Shown: one piece after another, positions 48,823 through 59,126 of the stretch
Numbering within the stretch: position 1 is the first letter of the stretch
How the letters are laid out: every line of letters starts with the position of its first letter
Source of the DNA: Clostridia bacterium
GTDB taxonomy: Bacteria > Bacillota > Clostridia > Oscillospirales > Acutalibacteraceae
Assembly (NCBI GenBank): GCA_017397845.1
Contig: JAFQHU010000008.1
Span: forward strand, 150,350 to 214,349
DNA length: 64,000 nucleotides
Direction: 5' to 3'
The notes under the pieces: model-generated
Databases searched by the model: none
What the model was told of the DNA's origin: nothing
What the model saw: only the letters and a program-made list of their open reading frames with translations
Program-made: the position numbers and the translations under genes

Positions 48823-50052
48823 TCAGATGCCGTTTTCATCGAAGTCACAGACTGCCTGAAGAACTATGTTCAGCACTTTGTCGATTACTTCGGGAATAAG
48901 TATTTCGGCTTTATCGAGACGGGTATGGTAATACTGTGCGGGTGCGGGGTCCATAGCAACCAAAGAAGCGGCCTTTATGCCTGCCTGTGATGCGGCGGCG
49001 GCATCGGTGGAGCCGAGCGGAATGGCGCCTACGGGAATATCTTCGCCCTGCTTGAGAGCTGCGTTTTTGAGGAGTGCGCATACGTCCTTGTCGTTTTTGA
49101 CCATACCGGTCATATCCTTTTCGTAAATCATCATAAAATCGCCGTCACGGATATTGTCCAATCCGATAAATACGGTTTCAATTCCGTCATTTTTAAGCTC
49201 AGGATGAGCCTCAAAGTATGCCTTGGCACCGCGGAGACCGCATTCCTCACCGCCTGTGAGAATGGCAATAACCTCTGTATTTTCAAAGCGGACATCGTTA
49301 TCGCTGAGATATTTCATAACGGCGGCGGAAATATAACAGCCGGTAAGGTCATCGTTTGCACCGTCTACATAATTGTTATGGTCAACGAATTTGAAAAGAC
49401 CGGCATAAGCTGGGAGAAAAGCAAGCTGTCCCAAGGCCATTTTCTTTACTTTTTTGCCTGCCAAAAGAGCGGCTGTGGTGGCGGCTGTGTAGCCGAGACC
49501 TGCCACTGCATAGCCCGCTACGGCCAAAACACCGTGAGAGCCGAATTTATATGTATAAGTCCATTCGGGAGCGGAATCGCTGTGACCTGAAATGATAATT
49601 CTTCTTTTGGTTTCACCCTTTGCTTTTCTTACTGCTATAACGTTACCTGAGGTTTCTTCCTTAAAAAGAGGGTCGTACATTTTTTTGTAAAGCAGGAATT
49701 CACCTACAATACCCGCCAAAGCACCGCCCATAAGAGCGGCAGAGCCGAGTGCGGCTTTTTTTGAAGCTTTGCCGAAGGCTGTGGCAAGATTGATGGCTGA
49801 CGAGCCGAGGAGACAGGCACCTGCATTAGGTACGAAGGACATAAAGGCTTTTGGGTTTACCTTAAAGGTTTCTCTTTTTACGCTGTCGCAGAAAGGCTCA
49901 AGCTCGTTCATCATCTGTTCCTGGGCATTTTTTTCGCTTTCGCTTCCGCAGGGACGGGGTCCAAAGGTGTTGCAGATGTTTGTTATGCCCGCCGTAATGA
50001 ATTCGGTGCATTCGGCAGTAGTTGTTTTAAATTTTTCGGGTGAATAAATCAT
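48823..50052 (-). CDS. M28-family peptidase with hydrophobic insertions
   Basis: A 409-residue zinc-peptidase homologue. I start at ATG 50052 after AAGGAGGAG; in-frame codons upstream lack a site. The two-metal ligands are visible: His in ISGHSDSAPEW, Asp in GANDDLTGCY, the Glu pair in LTGGEECGLRG, Asp in IGLDNIRDGD and His in YYHTRLDKAE. Unusual are two hydrophobic stretches, about residues 81-120 and a ~50-residue insert (~165-220, rich in A, G and L) between the first His and the Asp, which may make it membrane-associated. No signal peptide is seen. Confidence 0.85.
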   Translation of the reverse strand: MIYSPEKFKTTTAECTEFITAGITNICNTFGPRPCGSESEKNAQEQMMNELEPFCDSVKRETFKVNPKAFMSFVPNAGACLLGSSAINLATAFGKASKKAALGSAALMGGALAGIVGEFLLYKKMYDPLFKEETSGNVIAVRKAKGETKRRIIISGHSDSAPEWTYTYKFGSHGVLAVAGYAVAGLGYTAATTAALLAGKKVKKMALGQLAFLPAYAGLFKFVDHNNYVDGANDDLTGCYISAAVMKYLSDNDVRFENTEVIAILTGGEECGLRGAKAYFEAHPELKNDGIETVFIGLDNIRDGDFMMIYEKDMTGMVKNDKDVCALLKNAALKQGEDIPVGAIPLGSTDAAAASQAGIKAASLVAMDPAPAQYYHTRLDKAEILIPEVIDKVLNIVLQAVCDFDENGI

Positions 50053-50132
50053 ATTTTTCTCCTCCTTAAGAGTAATATTCTCTGCTTTTAAATATAACAC
50101 ATCGGTCCTTTTAAGTCAATTAAAAAACATAA

Positions 50133-50168
50133 AAAGCTACCCTCCGCCATTATAAAAGGCGGAGGGTA
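50133..50168 (-). terminator. terminator of the BIG_2 surface-protein gene
   Basis: On the minus strand TACCCTCCGCC (50168-50158) pairs perfectly with GGCGGAGGGTA (50148-50138), followed by GCTTTTT. Confidence 0.88.
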
Positions 50169-50183
50169 ATAGATTGATTTGAT

Positions 50184-53100
50184 TTATGAAAACAAGTTTT
50201 CAAAAAAGCTTTTAATCATAGAAAAGAAATCTTTTATGCCGTTAAGAATTTTCTGCAGAATACTTACGCTCTCTTCTGCGTCCGGAACGGGTACATCCAT
50301 GGAGAGAGCACCGATGAGCATATAACCGTCAACGATAACCGTGATGGTATTGGCGGGGTCAAGAGGTACCTTTTTGCCGTTTACGTAAAAATCGAACTCA
50401 TCGTCAATCCACATATCCTGAACTCTGACTACTAATACAGAGCCTTCTGCAACCTCAAGAGTAGAGTTGGGACCCTGCGGGAAGAAATCTCCGCCGTTTA
50501 CGGATACCTCGTACCATCCGATACCGTCTGTTTTACCGAAGCATACGTGTTGTTTTATGGGAACAGTAAGCACCGTTACGGGGATAAGTCTGATGTCGCC
50601 GCCGCCGAAATCTGCCGTAATTACGGCAGCTCCGACGCCTATACCGATTATATTACCTTCAGCATCAATCTTTACTACGGACTCATCGCTGCTTTTGTAT
50701 ATGGGAACTATTACTCCGTCATCGGGTGTGATAACTATGCCTATAGGCTTCTTTTCACCTTTGAAAAGAGTGATCAGCTCAGGTACTTCGATAATGTATT
50801 CGGGCTTTTCGGGTTCGGGAGCTTTTTCGATCTTAACCGTAACTGTCACTGTTTTTGACGGGTCGTCCTTTGAGGTGACGGTGATGATTGCTTCACCCTC
50901 GCCGACTGCCTCAATATTACCGTTTTCGTCAACCTTTACAACTGTTTCGTCACTTGATTTGTATGTGATACTTTTATCTGTAGCATCGTCGGGGGTTACG
51001 GTTACGGTAATTTTGTCTTTTTCACCCTCAGTAAGCTCGAATACTTCCTTATTGACGGCTATATCTTCGACGGGAACCTTTACGGTTACCATTACTGTAG
51101 CTGCTTTGGTGGGGTCGTCCTTTGATATTACAAGAATGGAAGCGGTACCTTTACCTACAGCGGTAATATTGCCGTTTTGATCTACCGTAACTACATCGGG
51201 ATTTAGGCTTTTGAATGTAACGTCTTTATTTGTGGCACTGTCGGGAACAATTGTAACATTGATTTTATCTTTTTCTCCCTTTATAAGATCAAATTCAGGC
51301 TTATCGACCTTAACACTGCTCACGGGAACCTTTTTCGGCTTAACGGTAATTTTGACGGTTTCGGTTTTTGAGGGGTCGTCCTTTGAGGTAACGGTGATGA
51401 TTGCTTCGCCCTCACTTACAGCGGTAACATTACCGTCTTTGTCAACCTTTGCCACACCGGGATTGTTCGATTCGTAAATAAGCTCCTTATTTGTCGCATC
51501 CTCATTCACTTTTGCTTTAATGTCTGTAATATCGTCAACATAAACGTTTATGCTCCCGGACGGAACGGTTATTTCTGTAACGGGATTTTTAACTGTAACT
51601 TTAATCTCTTCCTTAACGCTCGGATTATCCGCAGAGCTTACCGTTACGGTTGCTTCACCTGCACCCACAGCCGTTATATTGCCGTTTTCATCGACCTTAA
51701 CTACTGTTTCATCACTTGATTCATATGTAATTTTTTTATCTGTCGCGCTGTCTGGAGTTACGGTAACGGTGATTTTTTCCGTACCGTCTTCTCTTAATGT
51801 GATTTCGTTTCTGTCAACTGTAATATCAGTCACGGGAACCTTTACTGTGACGGTTACTGTGTCGTTTTTTGTCGGGTCATCCTTTGAGTAAACGGTAATT
51901 TCGGCGGTACCTTCACCTACTGCGGTAATATTACCGTACTTATCGACGGTTATAATGCTTTCATCGCTCGATTCGTAAATGATATCTTTGATTGTGGCAT
52001 CTTCGGGATTGACATACACATTAATCTTTATTTGATTTTCTTCGTTTATTGTGATGTTTTCGTCCGCCATAATTTCGATGCTTTCGACGGGAATTTTGTA
52101 ATAGCCGTAAAGCACAACATCATTTTCGGGCATCATAAACATGTCGCCTGTAATATCGGCATCATCGGTGGTCCATCCGATGAAAACGTGTCTGTCAACA
52201 TAGGGTACACCGAATACATCTACCCATTCGTCTGCTGCATAATATTTGGGCTGAGGCAATTCGGGAGCACCCTCAGGTATCGGATATCCGTCTGCATATC
52301 TGTATTCCACTTTATAAAGCTTGGTCCAGCTGCCGACAAAGTGAATATCATTATTAACTGTAAAGGAGTTGTCGGTTACGGTCGTATCCTCTGTGATCCA
52401 ACCGGAAAAGGTATAGCCGTCAACAGGAGCGACATTTATTGTATCGGCCGTTGCTCCTTCTTCGTATATGCTTTCTGCGGGAGCTGTTACTCCTTCGGGA
52501 ATATTGCCTGTAAATTCATATGTTACCTTGAATTCTTTTTTCTCAGGTTCAGGCTTATGGCTTACATCGGTAAGGTAGCCGTTCTCTTCCTTTGTTTTTG
52601 CGTATTCTACAGATGGGGGATAATATGCACTCGGATGCTTATCATTATATATCCGAATGTTTTCCTCCTGATCATCCGTGCCGCCGACCAAAGCATAGCA
52701 GCAGTTGAATATACCGTCATTTATGTTTTTGATGGATTCTGTGGTCCAACCTTCACCTACATATATGTTTTTGAGAGATTTGCAGTAATAGAACATAAAC
52801 CTCATGGTTGTTACTTTTGAGGTGTCGAAGCTGCTTAAATCGAGCTCGGTCAAAGCTTCACAGTTTTTGAACATATTTTCCATCGTGGTGACATTACTTG
52901 TGTCCCATCCTGTCAGATCAACCTTTTTCAGAGAATAATCGGGAGTAACGGTTGCGTTCGGAGGAGTCATCTCAAAAACACCGTGCATATTTGTGATGTT
53001 TGATGTATTCCAACCGCTGAGATTTGCATACTTAAGACCGTAGCATCTGTAAAACATGTATTTGATGGTGGTAACGTTTGAAACATCCCAGGAGCTGAAG

Positions 53101-53207
53101 TCGACCTCTTCGAGAGAGAAGCAGCCGTAAAAGGTATTATAAAATGTGGTAGCTGTACCTGTTTTGAAGTTTTCGGGATTATTTATTTCCTTCAATCCTT
53201 CAAACAT
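50184..53207 (-). CDS. BspA-repeat/BIG_2 surface protein, main part after a frameshift
   Basis: 1007 codons from the ATG at 53207, but that ATG has no ribosome site and lies in frame only if one base is restored upstream; this is the 3' part of one gene with 53192-53593. In order: BspA/DUF285 repeats (~residues 1-215, units like DLSSFDTSKVTTMRFMFYYC), two InlB-like B-repeats (~230-380, with FSGWITEDTT and FIGWTTDDAD), six BIG_2 Ig-like repeats (~380-880, each with VDENGNITAVGEGEA-like centres), a distinct C-terminal domain, and an amphipathic helical end (ILNGIKDFFSMIKSFFENLF). No LPXTG motif is present. Likely a surface adhesin. Confidence 0.82.
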   Translation of the reverse strand: MFEGLKEINNPENFKTGTATTFYNTFYGCFSLEEVDFSSWDVSNVTTIKYMFYRCYGLKYANLSGWNTSNITNMHGVFEMTPPNATVTPDYSLKKVDLTGWDTSNVTTMENMFKNCEALTELDLSSFDTSKVTTMRFMFYYCKSLKNIYVGEGWTTESIKNINDGIFNCCYALVGGTDDQEENIRIYNDKHPSAYYPPSVEYAKTKEENGYLTDVSHKPEPEKKEFKVTYEFTGNIPEGVTAPAESIYEEGATADTINVAPVDGYTFSGWITEDTTVTDNSFTVNNDIHFVGSWTKLYKVEYRYADGYPIPEGAPELPQPKYYAADEWVDVFGVPYVDRHVFIGWTTDDADITGDMFMMPENDVVLYGYYKIPVESIEIMADENITINEENQIKINVYVNPEDATIKDIIYESSDESIITVDKYGNITAVGEGTAEITVYSKDDPTKNDTVTVTVKVPVTDITVDRNEITLREDGTEKITVTVTPDSATDKKITYESSDETVVKVDENGNITAVGAGEATVTVSSADNPSVKEEIKVTVKNPVTEITVPSGSINVYVDDITDIKAKVNEDATNKELIYESNNPGVAKVDKDGNVTAVSEGEAIITVTSKDDPSKTETVKITVKPKKVPVSSVKVDKPEFDLIKGEKDKINVTIVPDSATNKDVTFKSLNPDVVTVDQNGNITAVGKGTASILVISKDDPTKAATVMVTVKVPVEDIAVNKEVFELTEGEKDKITVTVTPDDATDKSITYKSSDETVVKVDENGNIEAVGEGEAIITVTSKDDPSKTVTVTVKIEKAPEPEKPEYIIEVPELITLFKGEKKPIGIVITPDDGVIVPIYKSSDESVVKIDAEGNIIGIGVGAAVITADFGGGDIRLIPVTVLTVPIKQHVCFGKTDGIGWYEVSVNGGDFFPQGPNSTLEVAEGSVLVVRVQDMWIDDEFDFYVNGKKVPLDPANTITVIVDGYMLIGALSMDVPVPDAEESVSILQKILNGIKDFFSMIKSFFENLFS

Positions 53208-53593
53208 ATAAAAGTATATCCTGACTGAGGATTAGCACCTACACCGCCTTCGCCGGCGATATAAACGTCGTACATATTCTGACCTGCCTGTGCGGTGGCT
53301 TCTTCGTTAAGGTACATCCAGGACATAACCTCTCCGCTGCCGGTGTTTGCTGAAACATCCCAACTTTCGACGGCTCCGGCTATTGCGTCATTATCAATTT
53401 CGTCCAGAAATGTGACCGAATAAACCTGTTTGTAATACCGGTGAAAATCATTGCCGGATGCGGCGGTGAATTGCATCATAACAGGAAAGCTTTCACTTGC
53501 ATACGAAGTGAAAATGGAGGTAGGTATCACAGTGAAAAGCATAACAACAGCCAACACTGACGATAAAAATTTTTTTGTTTTTGAGGTGTCCAT
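53192..53593 (-). CDS. N-terminal part of the frameshifted surface protein
   Basis: 133 codons with a clear signal peptide (FLSSVLAVVMLFTVIPTSIF, cleavage probably after YAS) and the start of a BspA-type domain (SWMYLNEEATAQ, then YDVYIAGEGGVGANPQSGY). After SGYTF the frame ends in a short unrelated tail, ICLKD, then TGA. Adding one T to the T4 run at 53213-53210 (minus strand) gives SGYTFYMFEGLKE and joins the next frame, whose product continues the same domain. The ATG follows AAGGAGAAT, and a good promoter lies upstream. Confidence 0.82.
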   Translation of the reverse strand: MDTSKTKKFLSSVLAVVMLFTVIPTSIFTSYASESFPVMMQFTAASGNDFHRYYKQVYSVTFLDEIDNDAIAGAVESWDVSANTGSGEVMSWMYLNEEATAQAGQNMYDVYIAGEGGVGANPQSGYTFICLKD

Positions 53594-53609
53594 AACTTAT
53601 TCTCCTTTT

Positions 53610-53669
53610 TGTACAACTTTTGACATACTTGTACAGCATCAATATATCATAATGGAAATATGAAGTCAA
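53610..53669 (-). promoter_or_regulatory. surface-protein promoter with inverted repeat at the start site
   Basis: On the minus strand TTGACT (53669-53664) and TATATT (53646-53641) with a 17-base spacer. The inverted repeat TGTACAA (53610-53616) / TTGTACA (53629-53635), with a 12-base spacer, covers the expected start of the transcript, an operator or 5'-hairpin position. Confidence 0.65.
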
Positions 53670-53761
53670 TGCTGTTTAATAAATGCAACGCCTTTTATCG
53701 GCAAATTAACCGATTCTTCATAAGTTTAAAATGTTATTATCATGTTTTTGTGGTTTTTGTA

Positions 53762-53790
53762 TTGTTAAAGTATCAGCATGATGATATAAT
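53762..53790 (+). promoter_or_regulatory. promoter of the acyltransferase-like gene
   Basis: TTGTTA (53762-53767) and TATAAT (53785-53790) with a 17-base spacer, 32 bases before the ATG. Confidence 0.75.
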
Positions 53791-53822
53791 GCAAAAAGAG
53801 AAAAATCAGAAAGGACTGTTTT

Positions 53823-55238
53823 ATGAAAAAGAATTCCTTCGAGTGGGTAACTCTTGATAATGCGGGAAAGGTTTTTCCGGGTCAAAGTATACGCAATTGG
53901 GCCAATGTTTTCCGTGTTTCTGTCCGTTTGAGAGAAGGGGTAGAGCCTGAGCTTTTACAGCGTGCTCTCGAAAAAACCTTTCTCAGAATACCGACCCTCA
54001 GAGTGTGCATAAAAAAAGGCTTTTTCTGGCACTATTTTGAGCGTAACGAAATGGAATTAACGGTAAAGCATGATATTAAAAATTTTTGCTATCGGATTCA
54101 TTTCAAAGAGAATAACGGTTATCTTATCAGAGTATATTATCATGGCTGTCAGATAAGTGTTGACTTTTACCATGCTCTTTGTGACGGCTACGGAGGTGCG
54201 GTTTTTCTTTCCACTCTCACGGGTGAATATCTGCGTCTTAAGGGGAACAGCATATCCTGTAATTCTTTTGTGCTGAATACGGATGATGAACCTCCAAAAA
54301 ATGAACAGGAGGATGCATATATCCGTTATGCCACAGGTGATACAAAAAGCAATTTGGTGGACACCTTTGTATACCACAGTAAGGGTACAAAAGAGGGTAC
54401 ATACATGTGCAATTATACTGCGGCGGTAATGTCCTTTTCAAAGCTTCATGCTTTGAGTAAAAGCTACGGTGTTACGTTGACTGAATTTTTGGCTGCTGTT
54501 TTGGCTGATGTTCATTACAGAAAGCAAAAAGACGAGGGTAAAAGACCGAAAGAGGTCAGCGTGCAGATACCTGTAAATCTGAGAAATTTTTTCCCTTCGG
54601 AAACCCTGAGAAATTTCGTTCTTTGTGTGCAGGTAAAAATTGACCCGCGCAAAAAGGATTATACCTTTGAAGAAACGGTAAAGGCTGTCAGCAGTCAGCT
54701 TCGACAGGTGAACAGTAAAAAAGCACACCATTCCTATATAACACATACTGTAAAAATCGGCACCGATGCCATTAAGCTTATTCCTTTGGCGCTTAAAACG
54801 CTGATTATAAAAACAGGCTTTACCTTCGGTGCGGAATATTCTACCACAGCTCTTCTCTCAAATCTTGGACCCATAACTCTCCCCGATGATATGAGTGAGC
54901 ATGTTGAGGGCTTTTCCTTTTACACCGGTCCCGGACTTGTAAACGGTGCCCGCTGCGGTGCGGTTTCCTTCGGTGACAGATTTGTAATTACCTTTTCCGA
55001 TATTTATAAAGAAAACGACATAGAAAAGGAATTTCTGAGAAAGCTTACGGAAATGGGAATGGAAATAGCCGTGGAGACAAACAGAAAAGATGATTTCACC
55101 TCTGTCAGCGGTGTTTCCGCAGGAGATAAAAATGCTTTTTCCGATGAAGTGTTTATCCCTTCAAAAAATGACAAGGTAAAGCAGAAGAAAGCAGATATCA
55201 GCTTTTCGGAAAGATTAAAGAGAGACTTTCATCTGTGA
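53823..55238 (+). CDS. condensation-domain-like acyltransferase
   Basis: A 471-residue protein of the chloramphenicol-acetyltransferase-like fold (alcohol acetyltransferase/condensation-domain group). The HxxxD catalytic motif reads FYHALCDGYGG near residue 120. VSVQIPVNLRNFFPSETLRNFV resembles the second conserved block of such enzymes, and LLSNLGPITLPDD the DFGWG-like region. It is not part of an NRPS or polyketide cluster: no carrier protein or adenylation domain is nearby. The last ~60 residues are polar and lysine-rich. It probably makes an ester or amide of a small hydroxyl or amine acceptor, possibly a lipid; the substrate is unknown. Confidence 0.78.
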   Translation: MKKNSFEWVTLDNAGKVFPGQSIRNWANVFRVSVRLREGVEPELLQRALEKTFLRIPTLRVCIKKGFFWHYFERNEMELTVKHDIKNFCYRIHFKENNGYLIRVYYHGCQISVDFYHALCDGYGGAVFLSTLTGEYLRLKGNSISCNSFVLNTDDEPPKNEQEDAYIRYATGDTKSNLVDTFVYHSKGTKEGTYMCNYTAAVMSFSKLHALSKSYGVTLTEFLAAVLADVHYRKQKDEGKRPKEVSVQIPVNLRNFFPSETLRNFVLCVQVKIDPRKKDYTFEETVKAVSSQLRQVNSKKAHHSYITHTVKIGTDAIKLIPLALKTLIIKTGFTFGAEYSTTALLSNLGPITLPDDMSEHVEGFSFYTGPGLVNGARCGAVSFGDRFVITFSDIYKENDIEKEFLRKLTEMGMEIAVETNRKDDFTSVSGVSAGDKNAFSDEVFIPSKNDKVKQKKADISFSERLKRDFHL

Positions 55239-55240
55239 TA

Positions 55241-55285
55241 AAAAAGGTGCTGTAAAAAACGGTAAGTTTTTTACAGCACCTTTTT
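55241..55285. terminator. perfect bidirectional terminator
   Basis: A perfect 20-bp stem: AAAAAGGTGCTGTAAAAAAC (55241-55260) and its complement at 55266-55285, loop GGTAA. It has T runs on both strands and lies between the acyltransferase gene and groL, which converge on it. Confidence 0.92.
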
Positions 55286-55309
55286 CGTTTATGGGATTAT
55301 TCCGTGAAA

Positions 55310-56947
<1,638 letters not shown>

Positions 56948-56966
56948 TTATAAAATCCTCCTTAAC

Positions 56967-57251
56967 TTATTCGATTACGGCAAGAACTTCGCTCTGACGT
57001 ACGATGGTGTATTCTTCACCGTCGAGCTTTACTTCTGTGCCTGAATATTTGCCGGTGATAACTTTGTCACCGACTTTAACATACATTTCTGTTTCCTTAC
57101 CGTCAACGATTCCGCCGGGACCTACTGCCACTACCTCGGAAAATTGGGGCTTTTCCTGAGAAGCAGAGGTAAGGATGAAACCGCTTTGGGTTGTTTCTTC
57201 GACTTCCGCACTTTTAAGTACTACTCTGTCGAGAAGGGGTTTAATATTCAT
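56967..57251 (-). CDS. groS: co-chaperonin GroES
   Basis: The 94-residue lid of the GroEL cage. It begins MNIKPLLDRVVLK; the mobile loop ETTQSGFILTSASQEKPQ and the GDKVITGKYSGTEVKLDGEEY block are typical. It is the first gene of the groESL operon, downstream of a CIRCE operator overlapping the transcription start. hrcA and dnaK are not in the window. Confidence 0.98.
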   Translation of the reverse strand: MNIKPLLDRVVLKSAEVEETTQSGFILTSASQEKPQFSEVVAVGPGGIVDGKETEMYVKVGDKVITGKYSGTEVKLDGEEYTIVRQSEVLAVIE

Positions 57252-57284
57252 AATTCATTCCTCCTGAATTCTTTATTGTGGATT

Positions 57285-57311
57285 TTAGCACTCGTGACGT
57301 TAGAGTGCTAA
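57285..57311. promoter_or_regulatory. CIRCE operator (HrcA binding site)
   Basis: TTAGCACTC (57285-57293), nine bases, GAGTGCTAA (57303-57311): an exact match to the CIRCE consensus. It lies just downstream of the -10 box of groES, where HrcA represses heat-shock genes. Confidence 0.97.
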
Positions 57312-57316
57312 ATCCT

Positions 57317-57345
57317 ATTTTAGGGTAGTTTTTTAATAAAGTCAA
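57317..57345 (-). promoter_or_regulatory. groESL promoter
   Basis: On the minus strand TTGACT (57345-57340) and TAAAAT (57322-57317) with a 17-base spacer, directly followed by CIRCE. Confidence 0.85.
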
Positions 57346-57434
57346 GTGTTTTTTGGAAAATATTGTCAAAAAGCAGGAATTTTTTTCATTGAATAGATAT
57401 TTTTAGCTTTTTAATACTATTATCGGTGATAGTA

Positions 57435-59012
57435 TTGTTAAAAAGAGCTCTTTCCTTATATATGCTTATATGTCTGTGCTTTATGGCACTTTTATTGAAA
57501 ATTGTGGATATAAACAAAGAGAATTATTCATCGGTTACCCGTAATCAGTCCACAAAAACTCTTACGGTAGGCGAAAAGAGAGGTACCGTTTATGACAGAA
57601 ATTATATTCCTCTTACCAATTCGCAGCACCGTTTGGTGGCGGCGGTTACACCTACCGTACAGTCAGGAGAATATCTTAAAGCTTATCTTTCCCCTCAGGA
57701 GCTGACGTACAGAATAAAAGACGGTTATCCTTTTTTATGTTCGGTCGGTGAAGAGATCAGTAACGAGCATATCCGAACCTTTTCCGTACCGGTCAGATAC
57801 GGAGAAACCGTTCTCGCACCTCATATAATCGGTTATCTTGATTCAGAGAAAAAAGGTGTTTCGGGAATAGAAAAAGCCTATAATCAATATCTGACGGAAA
57901 ACGGTGGAAAGCTGACCGTTTCCTTTCAGGTTGATGCTGTGGGCAGAGTGCTGGCAGGTCTTGACAAAACAGTTGCGGACAGTAATTTTTCTTCAAAGGC
58001 GGGGGTTGTTCTTACTATCGACAGCTCTGTACAGGTTATCGCAGAAAGTGCTCTCAGAGAAAGCAAAATCAAAAGCGGTGCAGTGCTTGTAATGAAGGTG
58101 GGGACCGGTGAGCTTTTGGCCGTGGCAAGCGTACCCGATTTTCATCCTGAAAGGGTAGGAGAATGCCTCGACGGGGAAAATTCTCCTCTTGTCAATAAGG
58201 CGTTATGCTCTTATTCTGTAGGCTCGGTTTTTAAAAGTATTGTGGCGGCATTTGCTTTAGAAAACGGTATTTCTTCCGAAGAGACCTATGAATGTACAGG
58301 TGAAATCACCGTGGGGGATACTGTTTTCCGTTGCTTTAACGGCAAAGCTCACGGTGAAACAGATATGGCATCTGCTTTGGAAAATTCCTGTAACACATAT
58401 TTCGTAAATCTTTCCCGTAAGCTTGATGAGGAAAAGCTTCTTTCGCTTTGCCGCAGAATAGGCTTCGGTGAAAGAACCGTTCTTGCACCGTCTGTGGTTA
58501 CAGCTTCAGGGACCCTCCCTACTGAGAAAAGTCTCAGATTAAAGGGTAACTTTGCCAATTTTTCTTTTGGTCAGGGTGATTTTTCGGCCACACCCTTACA
58601 ACTTGCTTCGGCTTACCACGCTCTCGCCACGGGTTACACCGTATCACCTGTTCTTGTAAGAGGTCTTGCCGATTATGAGGGCCTTATGACTTTTACGGAA
58701 AAAACAAAAAAAGTGAAAATTTTTTCCGACGTCACCGTACAGCAGATGAAAAAGATGCTGGCAGGGGTGGTCAGCAGTGGTCTTGCCGATAAGGCAAAAA
58801 GTGAGCTTTTGTCTCTTTCGGGAAAAACAGGTACCGCTCAGAGCGGTATTTATGATAACGGAAAAGAGATCTGCCGTACCTGGTTTACGGGATTTTTTCC
58901 TTCGGAAAATCCTAACTATATTGTGGTGGTTCTCAATGAAAACGGACAGGGCGGTAATGTGGACTGTGCTCCGGTTTTCAGAAAGATATGTGAGGGGATA
59001 GTGGGCGGTTAG
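57435..59012 (+). CDS. penicillin-binding protein (class B transpeptidase-like)
   Basis: A membrane-anchored D,D-transpeptidase of ~525 residues. I prefer the TTG at 57435 (L-K-R-A-L) with GGTGAT 4 bases before it; a GTG at 57426 has no site. One N-terminal helix (SLYMLICLCFMALLLKIV) is followed by a dimerisation domain containing KRGTVYDRNYIPLT, then the transpeptidase with SVFK (in SVGSVFKSIVAAF), SCN (ENSCNTYFVN) and KTG (LSGKTGTAQSG). It lacks PASTA domains and is smaller than PBP2b or SpoVD. It could serve sporulation or cell division; context does not decide. Confidence 0.9.
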   Translation: MLKRALSLYMLICLCFMALLLKIVDINKENYSSVTRNQSTKTLTVGEKRGTVYDRNYIPLTNSQHRLVAAVTPTVQSGEYLKAYLSPQELTYRIKDGYPFLCSVGEEISNEHIRTFSVPVRYGETVLAPHIIGYLDSEKKGVSGIEKAYNQYLTENGGKLTVSFQVDAVGRVLAGLDKTVADSNFSSKAGVVLTIDSSVQVIAESALRESKIKSGAVLVMKVGTGELLAVASVPDFHPERVGECLDGENSPLVNKALCSYSVGSVFKSIVAAFALENGISSEETYECTGEITVGDTVFRCFNGKAHGETDMASALENSCNTYFVNLSRKLDEEKLLSLCRRIGFGERTVLAPSVVTASGTLPTEKSLRLKGNFANFSFGQGDFSATPLQLASAYHALATGYTVSPVLVRGLADYEGLMTFTEKTKKVKIFSDVTVQQMKKMLAGVVSSGLADKAKSELLSLSGKTGTAQSGIYDNGKEICRTWFTGFFPSENPNYIVVVLNENGQGGNVDCAPVFRKICEGIVGG

Positions 59013-59126
59013 ATTCAGTGCCCGCCCTCCGAAGGGTTAATAAACAGAGAATTTTTCGGTGAAGCTGATGTTAATGCAACAAAAAGTCTTTTTTATGTAT
59101 CATATAAGGTGAAAGGGGTTGTTATT

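Noticed and set aside
50500..52080. DNA-level tandem repeat or CRISPR-like array
   Set aside because: The periodicity comes from six protein-level BIG_2 repeats of ~80 codons with diverged DNA, not from direct repeats with spacers.
52032..52820. 262-codon hydrophobic, cysteine-rich frame on the plus strand
   Set aside because: Antisense to the BIG_2 surface protein, whose repeats and signal peptide show the other strand is coding.
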